Shown here: one piece after another, positions 31,813 through 40,213 of the stretch
Position numbering within the stretch: position 1 is the first letter of the stretch
How the letters are laid out: each line of letters begins with the position of its first letter
Assembly: GCA_017550535.1 (NCBI GenBank)
Contig: JAFZOS010000083.1
Coordinates: 1 to 58,098, forward strand
Source of the DNA: Lachnospiraceae bacterium
GTDB taxonomy: Bacteria; Bacillota; Clostridia; Lachnospirales; Lachnospiraceae
DNA length: 58,098 nt
Direction: 5' to 3'
The notes under the pieces: generated by a model
Databases searched by the model: none
Seen by the model: only the letters and a program-made list of their open reading frames with translations
Told to the model about the DNA's origin: nothing
Program-made: the position numbers and the translations under genes

Positions 31813-33531
31813 ATGAAAGAAAACGAGCAATCAAATGTTTTAAATAAAACACTGGACAGCCTGACTAAGAACCGGCAGACACCAAAGAGCGTTTATGCTG
31901 CTTTGTGTGTGCTGTATATCGTCACTTCGGTGGCAGTCAGCATAACCGCGGGTTCCGGTAAGGTGATAATGCTTGGCAGCACACCGGTCCCGGTATATAC
32001 ATACGCAGGCGTTTTATCATCACTTGCTAACCTGTGCATCATACTGATCACGGTTTTTTTCGGCAAACTCGGGTTTGTGACATCCATAGCGGTAATATCG
32101 ATCCAGACGCCGCTGCTTATATACGGGATAATCGCAAAGCACCGGATGACAAGCCTTCCGGGCCTGTTCGGTTATCTTTTGACGGTCATTGCCGTTGTCA
32201 TGATCTACCGTAATAACAAAGAGGTGGCAAAGTACCAGTTAAAGCTTCGGGAACAGGCGACAACCGATATACTTACGGGACTGCCGAACCGCTTCGCGGG
32301 AGCGGAACTCTTCGACGATCTGATAAGACGCAACAAACCGTTTGCGGCGGTTGCCATTGATGTAAATGAATTCAAGAGCATAAACGATACAATGGGATTC
32401 AACATCGGCAACAAGGTCCTTATAGAGATCGGTTCACGTTGGAAGAAGATAGCCGACACCGGTCTTTCCGGGACCCTTGATTTTATCCTGCGCATAAGCG
32501 GTGATGAGTATGCGCTCATCATCCGTAACTATAAATCCGATGAAGATATAATAAATACGATAAAGCAGTACAATGCGGCGCTTGACGAAAAGATGTCCAT
32601 AGATGGTTATGATTTTTCCGTGACCGCAAGTTTCGGATATGCAAAATTCCCGGATGATACCGATAACAGGGATCTGGTCTTATCTTATTCCGCTACCGCG
32701 ATGAAGGAGATAAAGCGGTTAAAGAGCGGCGAACATATCATGCATTTTACTCCCGAGCTTCTTAAGGATCAGAATAAGATGATGATCGACGGCAAGGTGC
32801 GCGATGCCCTTGACAACGATACGATATACTATAACCTTCAGCCGCAGTATGATATGTCTCATAGGCTGCGCGGCTTTGAAGCCCTGGCGCGTATTAAAGA
32901 CGAAGCAGGGAACCTTATAAGCCCGGCTGATTTTATACCGGCTGCAGAGCGGATGGGACTTATCGACAGGATCGACCTGGCCGTGTATAAAAAGGCTGCG
33001 ATGTTTTTCGGCGAGCTTTTAAGAAAATCGGGCGCAAATATAACGTTAAGCATCAACGTTTCGGTAAAGCATCTTATGAAGAGCAGCTTCATGGATGAGA
33101 TAAGGAACATCCTTAAAGAAAGCGGCGTCCCGGCCGATAAGCTTGAGCTTGAGATCACGGAATCCATTATGATAGAATCAGCCGAAAAGGCTTCCGACTG
33201 TCTTAAGGAACTTAAGGAAATGGGTGTTAAGATCGCGATCGATGATTTCGGAACGGGCTATTCTTCCTTAAGCTATCTGAACAGCTTCCCTATAGATCTG
33301 CTAAAGGTGGATAAGTCATTTATCGATATCATGAATGAGAGTGATTCTTCCAAACAGTATGTCGAGGCTATCATTTCGCTTGGGCATATAATGGGCTTTG
33401 AAGTTATCGCGGAAGGCGTGGAAGAAGAAGCGCAGCTTGAAACGCTTCGCAGTATTAACTGTGATTATATCCAGGGATTCATTTGGGGACGGCCCCTCCC
33501 GAGTGAGGAAGCCGCCAGATTAATTGAATAA
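31813..33531 (+). CDS. Membrane GGDEF-EAL protein, probable c-di-GMP phosphodiesterase
   Basis: 572 residues. About four to five N-terminal transmembrane helices (residues 20-135), a GGDEF domain whose signature is degenerate (ISGDEY), and a complete EAL domain beginning FEALARIKDE with DDFGTGYSSLSYL and KVDKSFI. The altered GGDEF suggests lost cyclase activity, perhaps GTP sensing, while the EAL domain keeps its metal and catalytic residues. It directly follows the unknown 211-aa gene, with the ATG 6 bp after its stop and no clear ribosome site of its own, suggesting coupling. Confidence 0.9.
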   Translation: MKENEQSNVLNKTLDSLTKNRQTPKSVYAALCVLYIVTSVAVSITAGSGKVIMLGSTPVPVYTYAGVLSSLANLCIILITVFFGKLGFVTSIAVISIQTPLLIYGIIAKHRMTSLPGLFGYLLTVIAVVMIYRNNKEVAKYQLKLREQATTDILTGLPNRFAGAELFDDLIRRNKPFAAVAIDVNEFKSINDTMGFNIGNKVLIEIGSRWKKIADTGLSGTLDFILRISGDEYALIIRNYKSDEDIINTIKQYNAALDEKMSIDGYDFSVTASFGYAKFPDDTDNRDLVLSYSATAMKEIKRLKSGEHIMHFTPELLKDQNKMMIDGKVRDALDNDTIYYNLQPQYDMSHRLRGFEALARIKDEAGNLISPADFIPAAERMGLIDRIDLAVYKKAAMFFGELLRKSGANITLSINVSVKHLMKSSFMDEIRNILKESGVPADKLELEITESIMIESAEKASDCLKELKEMGVKIAIDDFGTGYSSLSYLNSFPIDLLKVDKSFIDIMNESDSSKQYVEAIISLGHIMGFEVIAEGVEEEAQLETLRSINCDYIQGFIWGRPLPSEEAARLIE

Positions 33532-33537
33532 ATGAAG

Positions 33538-33610
33538 TGAGCCACTGGGGATTCGAACCCCAGACAACTTGATTAAAAGTCAAGTGCTCTACCACCTGAG
33601 CTAGTGGCCC
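33538..33610 (-). tRNA. tRNA-Lys (anticodon TTT)
   Basis: Complete cloverleaf on the minus strand. Acceptor GGGCCAC/GTGGCTC, anticodon loop CTTTTAA, T-arm GGGGTTCGAATCCCC, discriminator A. CCA is not encoded. Confidence 0.95.
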
Positions 33611-33632
33611 ATGCATATTTAATTTCAAGCCG

Positions 33633-33672
33633 GTCATAAGGAATCCCCCACTTCGTGGTCCGCCCTTATGAC
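33633..33672. repeat. Hairpin between tRNA genes
   Basis: GTCATAAGG and CCTTATGAC-type arms flank an inner CCACTTCGTGG hairpin. A similar inner sequence (CCACCTCGTGGTCC) occurs at 28630-28643, so it may be another short dispersed palindrome, or a processing structure of the tRNA transcript. Confidence 0.5.
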
Positions 33673-33676
33673 GAAA

Positions 33677-33748
33677 CAGGGCTAGCCGGATTCGAACCAG
33701 CGAATGCAGGGATCAAAACCCTGTGCCTTACCGCTTGGCGATAGCCCT
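33677..33748 (-). tRNA. tRNA-Gln (anticodon TTG)
   Basis: Acceptor AGGGCTA/TAGCCCT, anticodon loop TTTTGAT, discriminator G as expected for Gln. CCA not encoded. Confidence 0.94.
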
Positions 33749-33785
33749 ACAAAAATCATTTGCCCTATTTATAATAGAGCAAAAG

Positions 33786-33860
33786 GGTGGGTAGAGGGAC
33801 TCGAACCCTCGGCCTCCAGAGCCACAATCTGGCGCGCTAACCAACTGCGCCATACCCACC
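33786..33860 (-). tRNA. tRNA-His (anticodon GTG)
   Basis: Acceptor GTGGGTA/TACCCAC with an encoded G at -1 opposite discriminator C, the His identity element; anticodon loop TTGTGGC. Confidence 0.95.
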
Positions 33861-33901
33861 ATATTACTTACTTAAATTTCATAGGGGCTATCGAACCCGA
33901 A

Positions 33902-33975
<74 letters not shown>

Positions 33976-34087
33976 ACAACCGACATAACATCGTTTCAAG
34001 TCAGCGCTAATCATTATATGCTATTTTTGATGATTTATCAAGCACTTTCTGATCATAAATTATGGGAAAAGAGGTTGATGAGCTGTC

Positions 34088-35488
34088 ATGGATTATCTTA
34101 AACTGATTGATTCTTTCCGCGGAGTGGCATGTGTGATCTCTCGCAGAAAGGCTAAGGAAGGCGGAGGAGACGAATATACAATTGCCGCTGCAAACAGGAA
34201 TTATCTTGCTTCCGTTAACAAGCTATCGGAGGAATTTGTTCCGGGCAGGTCTTATACATATTATGTAGCACAGGATTCCAATTTCGAAGCACTGGTAGAC
34301 AGCTGTATTTTGGGCGGAAAGATAGCGCATCATTATGTCAATGCCGACCTTTATAATGCATGGCTCGATCTTTATATGCTCCCCTTATGTGAGGACGGGG
34401 ACGGTAACGGATGCTGCCTGTTCACATACGAAATGAATTTCGAATCCGAATCCGACAAAATGATCGATATTTCGGCAACGACCGCATATCTTGTCCTGAA
34501 AACCTGTATCAAATTCAGGGAGAATTTAAGTTTTAAGGAAACGATGGATTCGATCGTAAAGGATATAAGGAATCAGTGTGAATCCGACGGCTGCGCCATA
34601 ATCCTTACCGACAATGCAAACAGGAGGATAGATATCTGCTGCTTTGACAGTGCAAGTGATAATGCGTTCGCCCCGCAGGATGATGATATCTTCTTCAAAC
34701 CGGAGTTTTACGATATCGTGACAGGCTGGCGTGATATCATGGGAGGTTCAAACTGCTTTATTATTTCCGGGGAAAAGGAATTAAAAGAAGTTGAAAAAAA
34801 AGACGTAAACTGGTACAGATCCTTAGTTTATACCGGGGTAAAGAGCCTTGTCCTGTATCCACTCAGGGTGCATGAAAACCTTTACGGATATATATTTGCA
34901 ACAAACTTCAATTCCGATAAGACTTCTTTCATAAGGGAAGTGATGGAACTTAATTCATTTATCCTTTCTGCTGAGGTTGAAAATTACAGGATGCGTCAGG
35001 AGCTTGAGAAGCTGAGCACTACCGATATGCTGACGGGATTATTGAACAGAAATGCGATGAGCAAAAAGGTACGGGAGCTTGAACTTGATGCCGGGAATAA
35101 GGAACATGGGCTCGGCGTGGTGTTTGTCGATCTTAACGGCCTTAAGGTAGCCAACGATCTGAAGGGTCATAACGAAGGCGATGCAATGCTAAAGAACGTC
35201 GCAAACAAGCTTAAATCTGTATACGGAGACAGGGGGATATACCGCGCCGGCGGTGATGAATTCCTGGTCATAACGGACGATATGGATCGGGATGAGTTTT
35301 ACTTGTATTATGATAAGTTAGAATCACTCTCAAGGGTTCCCGGCGAGCCCACTTTTGCACTCGGAGCCGATTATGATGATAAGGAAAAGAATATCGGAAA
35401 GATAATGCATAATGCCGATAAAAATATGTACAGGAATAAGGCGGAGTATTACGAAGCAAATCCCGAATTGGACAGAAGGGACTGTTAA
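34088..35488 (+). CDS. Diguanylate cyclase with N-terminal sensor region
   Basis: 466 residues, soluble. The first 300 residues appear to hold a GAF-like sensor (about 140-300, with CAIILTDNANRRIDICC and a hydrophobic core). The C-terminal GGDEF domain begins STTDMLTGLLNRNAM and carries an intact RAGGDEFLVI, so it should make c-di-GMP from two GTP; no RxxD inhibitory site is evident just upstream. It is followed after 45 bp by a giant secreted protein gene on the same strand, suggesting shared transcription of the signal maker and a surface factor. Confidence 0.9.
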   Translation: MDYLKLIDSFRGVACVISRRKAKEGGGDEYTIAAANRNYLASVNKLSEEFVPGRSYTYYVAQDSNFEALVDSCILGGKIAHHYVNADLYNAWLDLYMLPLCEDGDGNGCCLFTYEMNFESESDKMIDISATTAYLVLKTCIKFRENLSFKETMDSIVKDIRNQCESDGCAIILTDNANRRIDICCFDSASDNAFAPQDDDIFFKPEFYDIVTGWRDIMGGSNCFIISGEKELKEVEKKDVNWYRSLVYTGVKSLVLYPLRVHENLYGYIFATNFNSDKTSFIREVMELNSFILSAEVENYRMRQELEKLSTTDMLTGLLNRNAMSKKVRELELDAGNKEHGLGVVFVDLNGLKVANDLKGHNEGDAMLKNVANKLKSVYGDRGIYRAGGDEFLVITDDMDRDEFYLYYDKLESLSRVPGEPTFALGADYDDKEKNIGKIMHNADKNMYRNKAEYYEANPELDRRDC

Positions 35489-35533
35489 GAAATCTGAAAT
35501 GGAAATTTATGATTTCTGATGAAGGGGGAAGTT

Positions 35534-38500
35534 TTGAAAAACGAATTAAAAAGGAGAATAAGCAGTATACTGATAGCGGCGATGGTGCTGAGTACTATAC
35601 AGGGAAATGTTGTTGCCGCTGCTCCCGTTTCACTTGATTCGGAAGGGCCCGTCTTTAACGACTCGGTTTCCGGTAATGAGATATGCGAGATCGATGTCAG
35701 AGATTCTGATTATCCGGAGAGGATCGTAAGTGGCGGTAAAGTCAGCGTACATGATCTTTTTGTGACTCTTAATGATCTTTATTTAAATGGGGACGGCGTT
35801 GTAATAAGGAGTGATGATCGTCTTGAGTACAGCATCAATGCCGATAAGGATGCCGGCGGAAACTATGACGTGACCGTTCAGTTCTTCCAGGCGTCCGGAG
35901 CGCCGGCTGAGGAAGAACCCCAGATCGCGAGCGCGGAAGTTTTTCGTAACCCCGGATCTGCCGTTACAGGTGATGTTTATACGCTGAGTGCGGGTGATTC
36001 TCCATATAAAGAGCTTAAATTCACATTCTATGACACTGTGATGTGGATGCATGGCGCCGAGTATGCGGACGGTTCGGTTTCGCAACCCGGCTACGGCGGT
36101 TTTAAGACTGTAAGCGGCGCTGTTGTTGATGATATAGCCCCGACATTTGTTATAAACGGACATAAGCTTTCCGAAGCGATAGATGATTTCCCGGAGGCTG
36201 TGAAAAAGGGTTATTCAATAAAGCATTGGGAAGAAAAAAGTTATGATGTGGGTGCGCAGCCTGTCAGGATTACCCTTAGCAGCAATATAACCAAGCCTTT
36301 TATGCTTGTTACGGCAGTGTGGGAAGTAGCTCCGCATGTCCATGACTGGGAATTTGATAAAGTATCAGCTAATGTTGTGTGGACAGGCAATGATACTGAC
36401 GGATATACACAGGCGACCATTAAAAAACGCTGTAAAAATACTGCCGATCATAAAGTGGCTGTCGACGGTCCGATCGAAGTTGATGTGAGCACAAACAAAG
36501 TGACCGTAAGTCATAATGAGGCCTCATGCGGTGAGCGGGATATCCTGAGCTACACGGCGGTATTTGACAATACCGTTGATCCCGCGATAAAGGAGCCGTT
36601 CTCGTTTGTAAAGACTGTCAGCGGTCCTGTCGTGAAACATAAGTGGAAGGTTGCTTCCGTAAGTTCAAATGGCAGCTATGACTTTAAACCGACCGAGGTG
36701 TCCATGAATATCGTATGCGAAAGGGATGCCTCGCATAAAGAAACCGTCAGTGCTTCGAAGATAACTCTGTTAAACAGCAATACTACACAAAAGACCTATA
36801 AATATACCGGTACCGCAAGCGACGGCCAGGAGGTTGCGTATGAGGAAACCTTCACGCGTAATCATGTGCATGAGTGGAGGTTTGAAGGAGAGGTAGTATG
36901 GGAAGGCAATGATGATGACGGATATACCAAAGCATCCATAACAAAAACCTGCATCAATAATTACCATAATGATTTGATCGATGGGCCAAAGACAGTTTCC
37001 GTAAGCGTGGTTCCCAAAGTAAGCCACGGGACAAAGTGCGGCGAATATGAAATCGTTTATACTGCGGTATTTGACAGCAGTGTCGATCCTGCCATAACAG
37101 AGTCGGTCACATATATCAGGGCAGTTTTAAAAACGAAGATAAATCATATATGGAAGGTTGATTCTGTAAGTTCGAACGGCAGCTTCGAGAGTGCACCGAC
37201 TACAGCTTCATTGAATATAGTATGTGAAAGGGATGCCTTGCATAAAGAAACCGTCAGCGCTTCAAAGATCGAAATGGTAAGCAGTAATGAGCTTAAGAAG
37301 ATCTATAAGTATACCGGTACGGCAAGTGACGGACAGACGGTCAAGGGAACCGAGATATTTAACAGTCATAAAGATCATGACTGGAGCCTTGTGAAGTATA
37401 ACGAAATATGGAAGTTTGACTGGACCGGGACAACAAGCGAGAATTCAACGGCTAAGGCCAAGTTTGTCTGTTCTGTCGGTGGTGAAACTGAAGACGTGAC
37501 CGTGCCCCCGGGTAATGGTATTGAGCGTACTAAGGATGAAAGAAAGATTATGTACAAGGCGACCATCAGCGATCCGGCCGGTGTGAAAAAATACAGTGAA
37601 ACCTTTGTGTACAAGATAGATAAGAACGGAAAACTTATCGATCCCACCAAACCCGGTTATGGTGAGGAAATCTTTGGAGGCGGCTTCACTCTGGAGGGAC
37701 TTGAGGAAGAATATCTGTATACCGGTGCGGCCATTAAGCCCAGCTTTAAGGTAGTGGATAATGCTTCGGGTCTTATCCTTGCAAATGGTGTTGATTACAG
37801 CGTAAGCTACAAGGATAACAAGAAGGTCGGAACCGCGATCGTCAAGGTCAAAGGTAAGGGCAACTACAGCGGTACTAATGCAGAAGCTACATTTAAGATC
37901 GTAGATCCCAAGACGGATGTGGACGAGGATGATGTGGCAGACCTGAAGGGAGCAAAGATCACGGAGGTCAGTCCCGCAGCATTTGTCTATAACGGTGAGG
38001 CACAGTTCCCTGCGAGCATAACCCTGAAGCTGAAGAACGGAAACGCTGTGACCTACACGGGAACGGACGGCAAGAACTATGTGGATGCAGACGGAAACGA
38101 ACTGCCCGCAGTAGTGACCTTCTCCGGAAACGTGGATAAGGGTACCGCAACCGTACTGCTCTCCGGTAAGCAGGATGCGAAGAAGGCAACGAAGACGACG
38201 ACCGTGAAGAAGACCTTTAAGATCAATGCTGTTGATCTGAGCAAGGCAGGTACGCAAGACCTGGTTGTTACCGTTGACGAGAAAGTGGAATGGGCGGCTA
38301 AGGGAGCACAACCTGATGTAAAGGTTGAGTACAAGGGCAAAGAGCTTATGGCAGGCCAGGACTATAAGGTTAGCTACAAGAATAACAAGAAGATCCAGGA
38401 AGCACAGATCGATCTGAGCGGTAAGGGTAATTACGCGAAGGTCGCAAAGGCTGCAGCGAAGTTTAATATCGTAGCATTCGATCTGAGCCGGGCAGAGATC

Positions 38501-39010
38501 ATCGCTACCACTGCAGCAGAAGGCGTGAAGGGCAGTAAGGTTAAAGTAACGATCTTTGATAGGGCCGGTAATCCCATCCCTGCTGCCAAGATGTATGTCA
38601 CGGTTAAGAAGGGTGACGAAACTGTTACTGATAAGCTGACAGGCGGAGACGAAGTGACCGTTGAGGCAGATGCCAAGGGTCTGGAACTGAAGGAAACCTG
38701 CAGAAAGGATGTAACGGTTGCAGCAGACCTTGGTAAGGCCAAGATCAAAGTGAACGGTCTGACAAAGGAATACACCGGTGAAGAGATCACTCTGACTGCG
38801 GACGATATGAAGAAGGTAGCCGTGTCGCTTAAGATCAACGGCACAATGACGGATCTGACCTACAATGAGGACTTCGTTATCGCAGGCTACAGCAACAATG
38901 TGAAGAAGGGAAGCATGACTGTGACGATCGTCGGTAAGGGCGAAAAGGTGAGCGGCAGCAAGACCTTCAAGGTGAAGATCACGGCTAAGCCGATCGGAAC
39001 CAGCAAGTAA
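35534..39010 (+). CDS. Secreted surface protein with His/Cys repeats and YTG-type modules
   Basis: About 1158 residues with a Sec signal (ISSILIAAMVLSTIQGNVVAAA). Residues about 268-620 alternate two domains: type A with HxHxW and two Cys (HVHDWEF, HVHEWRF, HKDHDWSL), and type B with HxWKV and a CERDxxHKE motif, in order A-B-A-B-A. The paired His and Cys could bind metal. From about residue 725 are YTG-type Ig-like modules (YLYTGAAIKPSF...VDYSVSYKDNKKVG) repeated in diverged form to the end. No LPXTG anchor. A TTG at 35534 is favoured because AGGGGG lies 5 nt upstream; an in-frame ATG at 35519 lacks a ribosome site. Adhesion is a guess. Confidence 0.82.
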   Translation: MKNELKRRISSILIAAMVLSTIQGNVVAAAPVSLDSEGPVFNDSVSGNEICEIDVRDSDYPERIVSGGKVSVHDLFVTLNDLYLNGDGVVIRSDDRLEYSINADKDAGGNYDVTVQFFQASGAPAEEEPQIASAEVFRNPGSAVTGDVYTLSAGDSPYKELKFTFYDTVMWMHGAEYADGSVSQPGYGGFKTVSGAVVDDIAPTFVINGHKLSEAIDDFPEAVKKGYSIKHWEEKSYDVGAQPVRITLSSNITKPFMLVTAVWEVAPHVHDWEFDKVSANVVWTGNDTDGYTQATIKKRCKNTADHKVAVDGPIEVDVSTNKVTVSHNEASCGERDILSYTAVFDNTVDPAIKEPFSFVKTVSGPVVKHKWKVASVSSNGSYDFKPTEVSMNIVCERDASHKETVSASKITLLNSNTTQKTYKYTGTASDGQEVAYEETFTRNHVHEWRFEGEVVWEGNDDDGYTKASITKTCINNYHNDLIDGPKTVSVSVVPKVSHGTKCGEYEIVYTAVFDSSVDPAITESVTYIRAVLKTKINHIWKVDSVSSNGSFESAPTTASLNIVCERDALHKETVSASKIEMVSSNELKKIYKYTGTASDGQTVKGTEIFNSHKDHDWSLVKYNEIWKFDWTGTTSENSTAKAKFVCSVGGETEDVTVPPGNGIERTKDERKIMYKATISDPAGVKKYSETFVYKIDKNGKLIDPTKPGYGEEIFGGGFTLEGLEEEYLYTGAAIKPSFKVVDNASGLILANGVDYSVSYKDNKKVGTAIVKVKGKGNYSGTNAEATFKIVDPKTDVDEDDVADLKGAKITEVSPAAFVYNGEAQFPASITLKLKNGNAVTYTGTDGKNYVDADGNELPAVVTFSGNVDKGTATVLLSGKQDAKKATKTTTVKKTFKINAVDLSKAGTQDLVVTVDEKVEWAAKGAQPDVKVEYKGKELMAGQDYKVSYKNNKKIQEAQIDLSGKGNYAKVAKAAAKFNIVAFDLSRAEIIATTAAEGVKGSKVKVTIFDRAGNPIPAAKMYVTVKKGDETVTDKLTGGDEVTVEADAKGLELKETCRKDVTVAADLGKAKIKVNGLTKEYTGEEITLTADDMKKVAVSLKINGTMTDLTYNEDFVIAGYSNNVKKGSMTVTIVGKGEKVSGSKTFKVKITAKPIGTSK

Positions 39011-39016
39011 GTAACA

Positions 39017-39046
39017 AAAAGGGCTGCATTATTGCAGCCCTTTTAA
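39017..39046 (+). terminator. Rho-independent terminator
   Basis: AAAAGGGCTGCA and TGCAGCCCTTTT with a four-base loop, after the secreted protein gene. Confidence 0.93.
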
Positions 39047-39058
39047 ATACAGTCACAG

Positions 39059-39083
39059 TCGGGGTAACAGGATTCGAACCTGC
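39059..39083. repeat. Left attachment repeat: duplicate of the tRNA-Pro 3' end
   Basis: 25 bp identical to 40000-40024, the discriminator, 3' acceptor and T-arm of tRNA-Pro. The similarity stops abruptly within the T-arm side. It is a tRNA fragment, not a gene, and marks the far end of an integrated element. Confidence 0.88.
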
Positions 39084-39151
39084 ACCCCAAGACGCCTCAA
39101 ATCCAGTAAAGAAGGGACTAGCTTCGCGTCGTCGAGCATCCTCTCCCCGAA

Positions 39152-39181
39152 AATTAACCAAAAAATTAACCAAATTAACCA
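39152..39181 (+). repeat. Three AATTAACCA direct repeats at the left end of the integrated element
   Basis: Copies at 39152, 39164 and 39173, same orientation. Two more lie at the other end (39904, 39915). Spaced direct repeats near att cores are typical arm-type binding sites for tyrosine integrases. Confidence 0.65.
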
Positions 39182-39277
39182 AATCTCTTGAAGATTTACC
39201 GTATTTCAAATGAATACAAAAACTTGCAAATGCTTTACAACTGTGATACGATTTAAGTACAAAGGAGGTGCGTTAAG

Positions 39278-39535
39278 ATGGCTCAGGCAATGGTTAATTT
39301 TCGTATGGATGAAGCGTTAAAAGAAAACATGGAGAAAACCTGTAAAAGAATGGGGCTTACGGTAACTGCGGCATATACCATGTTTGCTACAAAGGTTACG
39401 AATGAGCAGAGAATACCATTTGAGATAACGGCAGATCCGTTTTATAGTGAAATAAATATGGAACGCCTTCGCAGAAATGTTGCTGAGATGGAGAAAACCG
39501 GTGGAACGGTTCACGAGGTGCCAATAGATGACTAA
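39278..39535 (+). CDS. relB: RelB/DinJ family antitoxin
   Basis: 85 residues with the ribbon-helix-helix start of RelB/DinJ proteins (VNFRMDEALKENMEKTCKRMGLTVTAAYTMFA), which dimerises and binds the operon operator, then a C-terminal arm that wraps the toxin. AAAGGAGGTG precedes the ATG. It overlaps the toxin gene by 8 bp. Pairing of a DinJ-type antitoxin with a YoeB-type toxin is a mixed but known combination. Confidence 0.88.
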   Translation: MAQAMVNFRMDEALKENMEKTCKRMGLTVTAAYTMFATKVTNEQRIPFEITADPFYSEINMERLRRNVAEMEKTGGTVHEVPIDD

Positions 39536-39791
39536 ATCATGGACTGATGATGCCTGGGATGATTTTCTGTATTGGACAGAGCAGGACAAGAAAACATTAC
39601 GTCAGATAAAGAAACTGTTGAAAGATATTGATCGAAATGGCTATAAGGGTCTCGGGCATCCGGAACCCCTTACCGGAGATCTTGCAGGATACTGGAGCAG
39701 ACATATCGATGAAAAGAACAGGATTGTCTATAAGATCGAGGATGGTATTGTGAAAATCATTCAATGTGGTTCTCATTACAGAGATAAGTGA
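39528..39791 (+). CDS. yoeB: YoeB/Txe family mRNA interferase toxin
   Basis: 87 residues. Ribosome-dependent mRNA endonuclease. Family motifs: SWTDDAWDDFLYW at the N-terminus, KIKKLLKDI-like helix, PEPLTGDLAGYWSRHIDEKNRIVYKI with the catalytic Glu and Arg, and the C-terminal His-Tyr (CGSHYRDK). Full length, so probably active. The pair is the only coding cargo of the tRNA-Pro element. Confidence 0.93.
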   Translation: MTKSWTDDAWDDFLYWTEQDKKTLRQIKKLLKDIDRNGYKGLGHPEPLTGDLAGYWSRHIDEKNRIVYKIEDGIVKIIQCGSHYRDK

Positions 39792-39903
39792 GAGGATGCC
39801 AATGATTTTAGTATAACAAAGAGAGCAGATTTTTTTGACTCTCTTTATGTTTACAGCCGTATATGCAGGAAGATAGGGATCAGGATATCACGTGAAGAGA
39901 CCA

Positions 39904-39923
39904 AATTAACCAAAAATTAACCA
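39904..39923 (+). repeat. Two AATTAACCA direct repeats at the right end of the integrated element
   Basis: Copies at 39904 and 39915 in the same orientation as the left-end group. Just beyond is AATTCGGGGA, the near inverse of TCCCCGAAAATT at the left end. Confidence 0.65.
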
Positions 39924-39999
39924 AAATTCGGGGATTTTTGATGAGGCGCAAAACCCTGGAAGCCGCATAAACACTGGGCTCCCGGTATCCGCCAAAAAC

Positions 40000-40074
40000 T
40001 CGGGGTAACAGGATTCGAACCTGCGACCTCCTGGTCCCAAACCAGGCGCTCTAGCCAAGCTGAGCCATACCCCG
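40000..40074 (-). tRNA. tRNA-Pro (anticodon TGG), integration target
   Basis: Intact cloverleaf on the minus strand. Acceptor CGGGGTA/TACCCCG, anticodon loop TTTGGGA, discriminator A. Its 3' 25 bp are repeated at 39059-39083. Confidence 0.95.
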
Positions 40075-40135
40075 TTATATGCGCAGTAACGCGCCCTGTT
40101 ATTCTATAATACCAAATATATGATTGTCAAGCTGT

Positions 40136-40199
40136 GGGACACGGGGACGGTTCTTTTGTCCCGCGTTTTTGGCAGGACAAAAGAACCGTCCCCGTGTCC
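40136..40199. repeat. Palindromic element, complete, type B, before birA
   Basis: Arms GGGACACGGGGACGG... with TTCTTTTGTCCCGC and its imperfect complement. It ends 3 bp before the GAGGAGA of birA. Confidence 0.93.
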
Positions 40200-40213
40200 G
40201 AGAGGAGAATCAC

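Noticed and set aside
39059-39083. A second tRNA-Pro gene
   Set aside because: Only the 3' 25 bp are present; there is no anticodon arm, D-arm or 5' acceptor strand.
40124-40213. Upstream extension of birA
   Set aside because: Same reason: the extension is translated palindrome, and GAGGAGA precedes the ATG at 40214.
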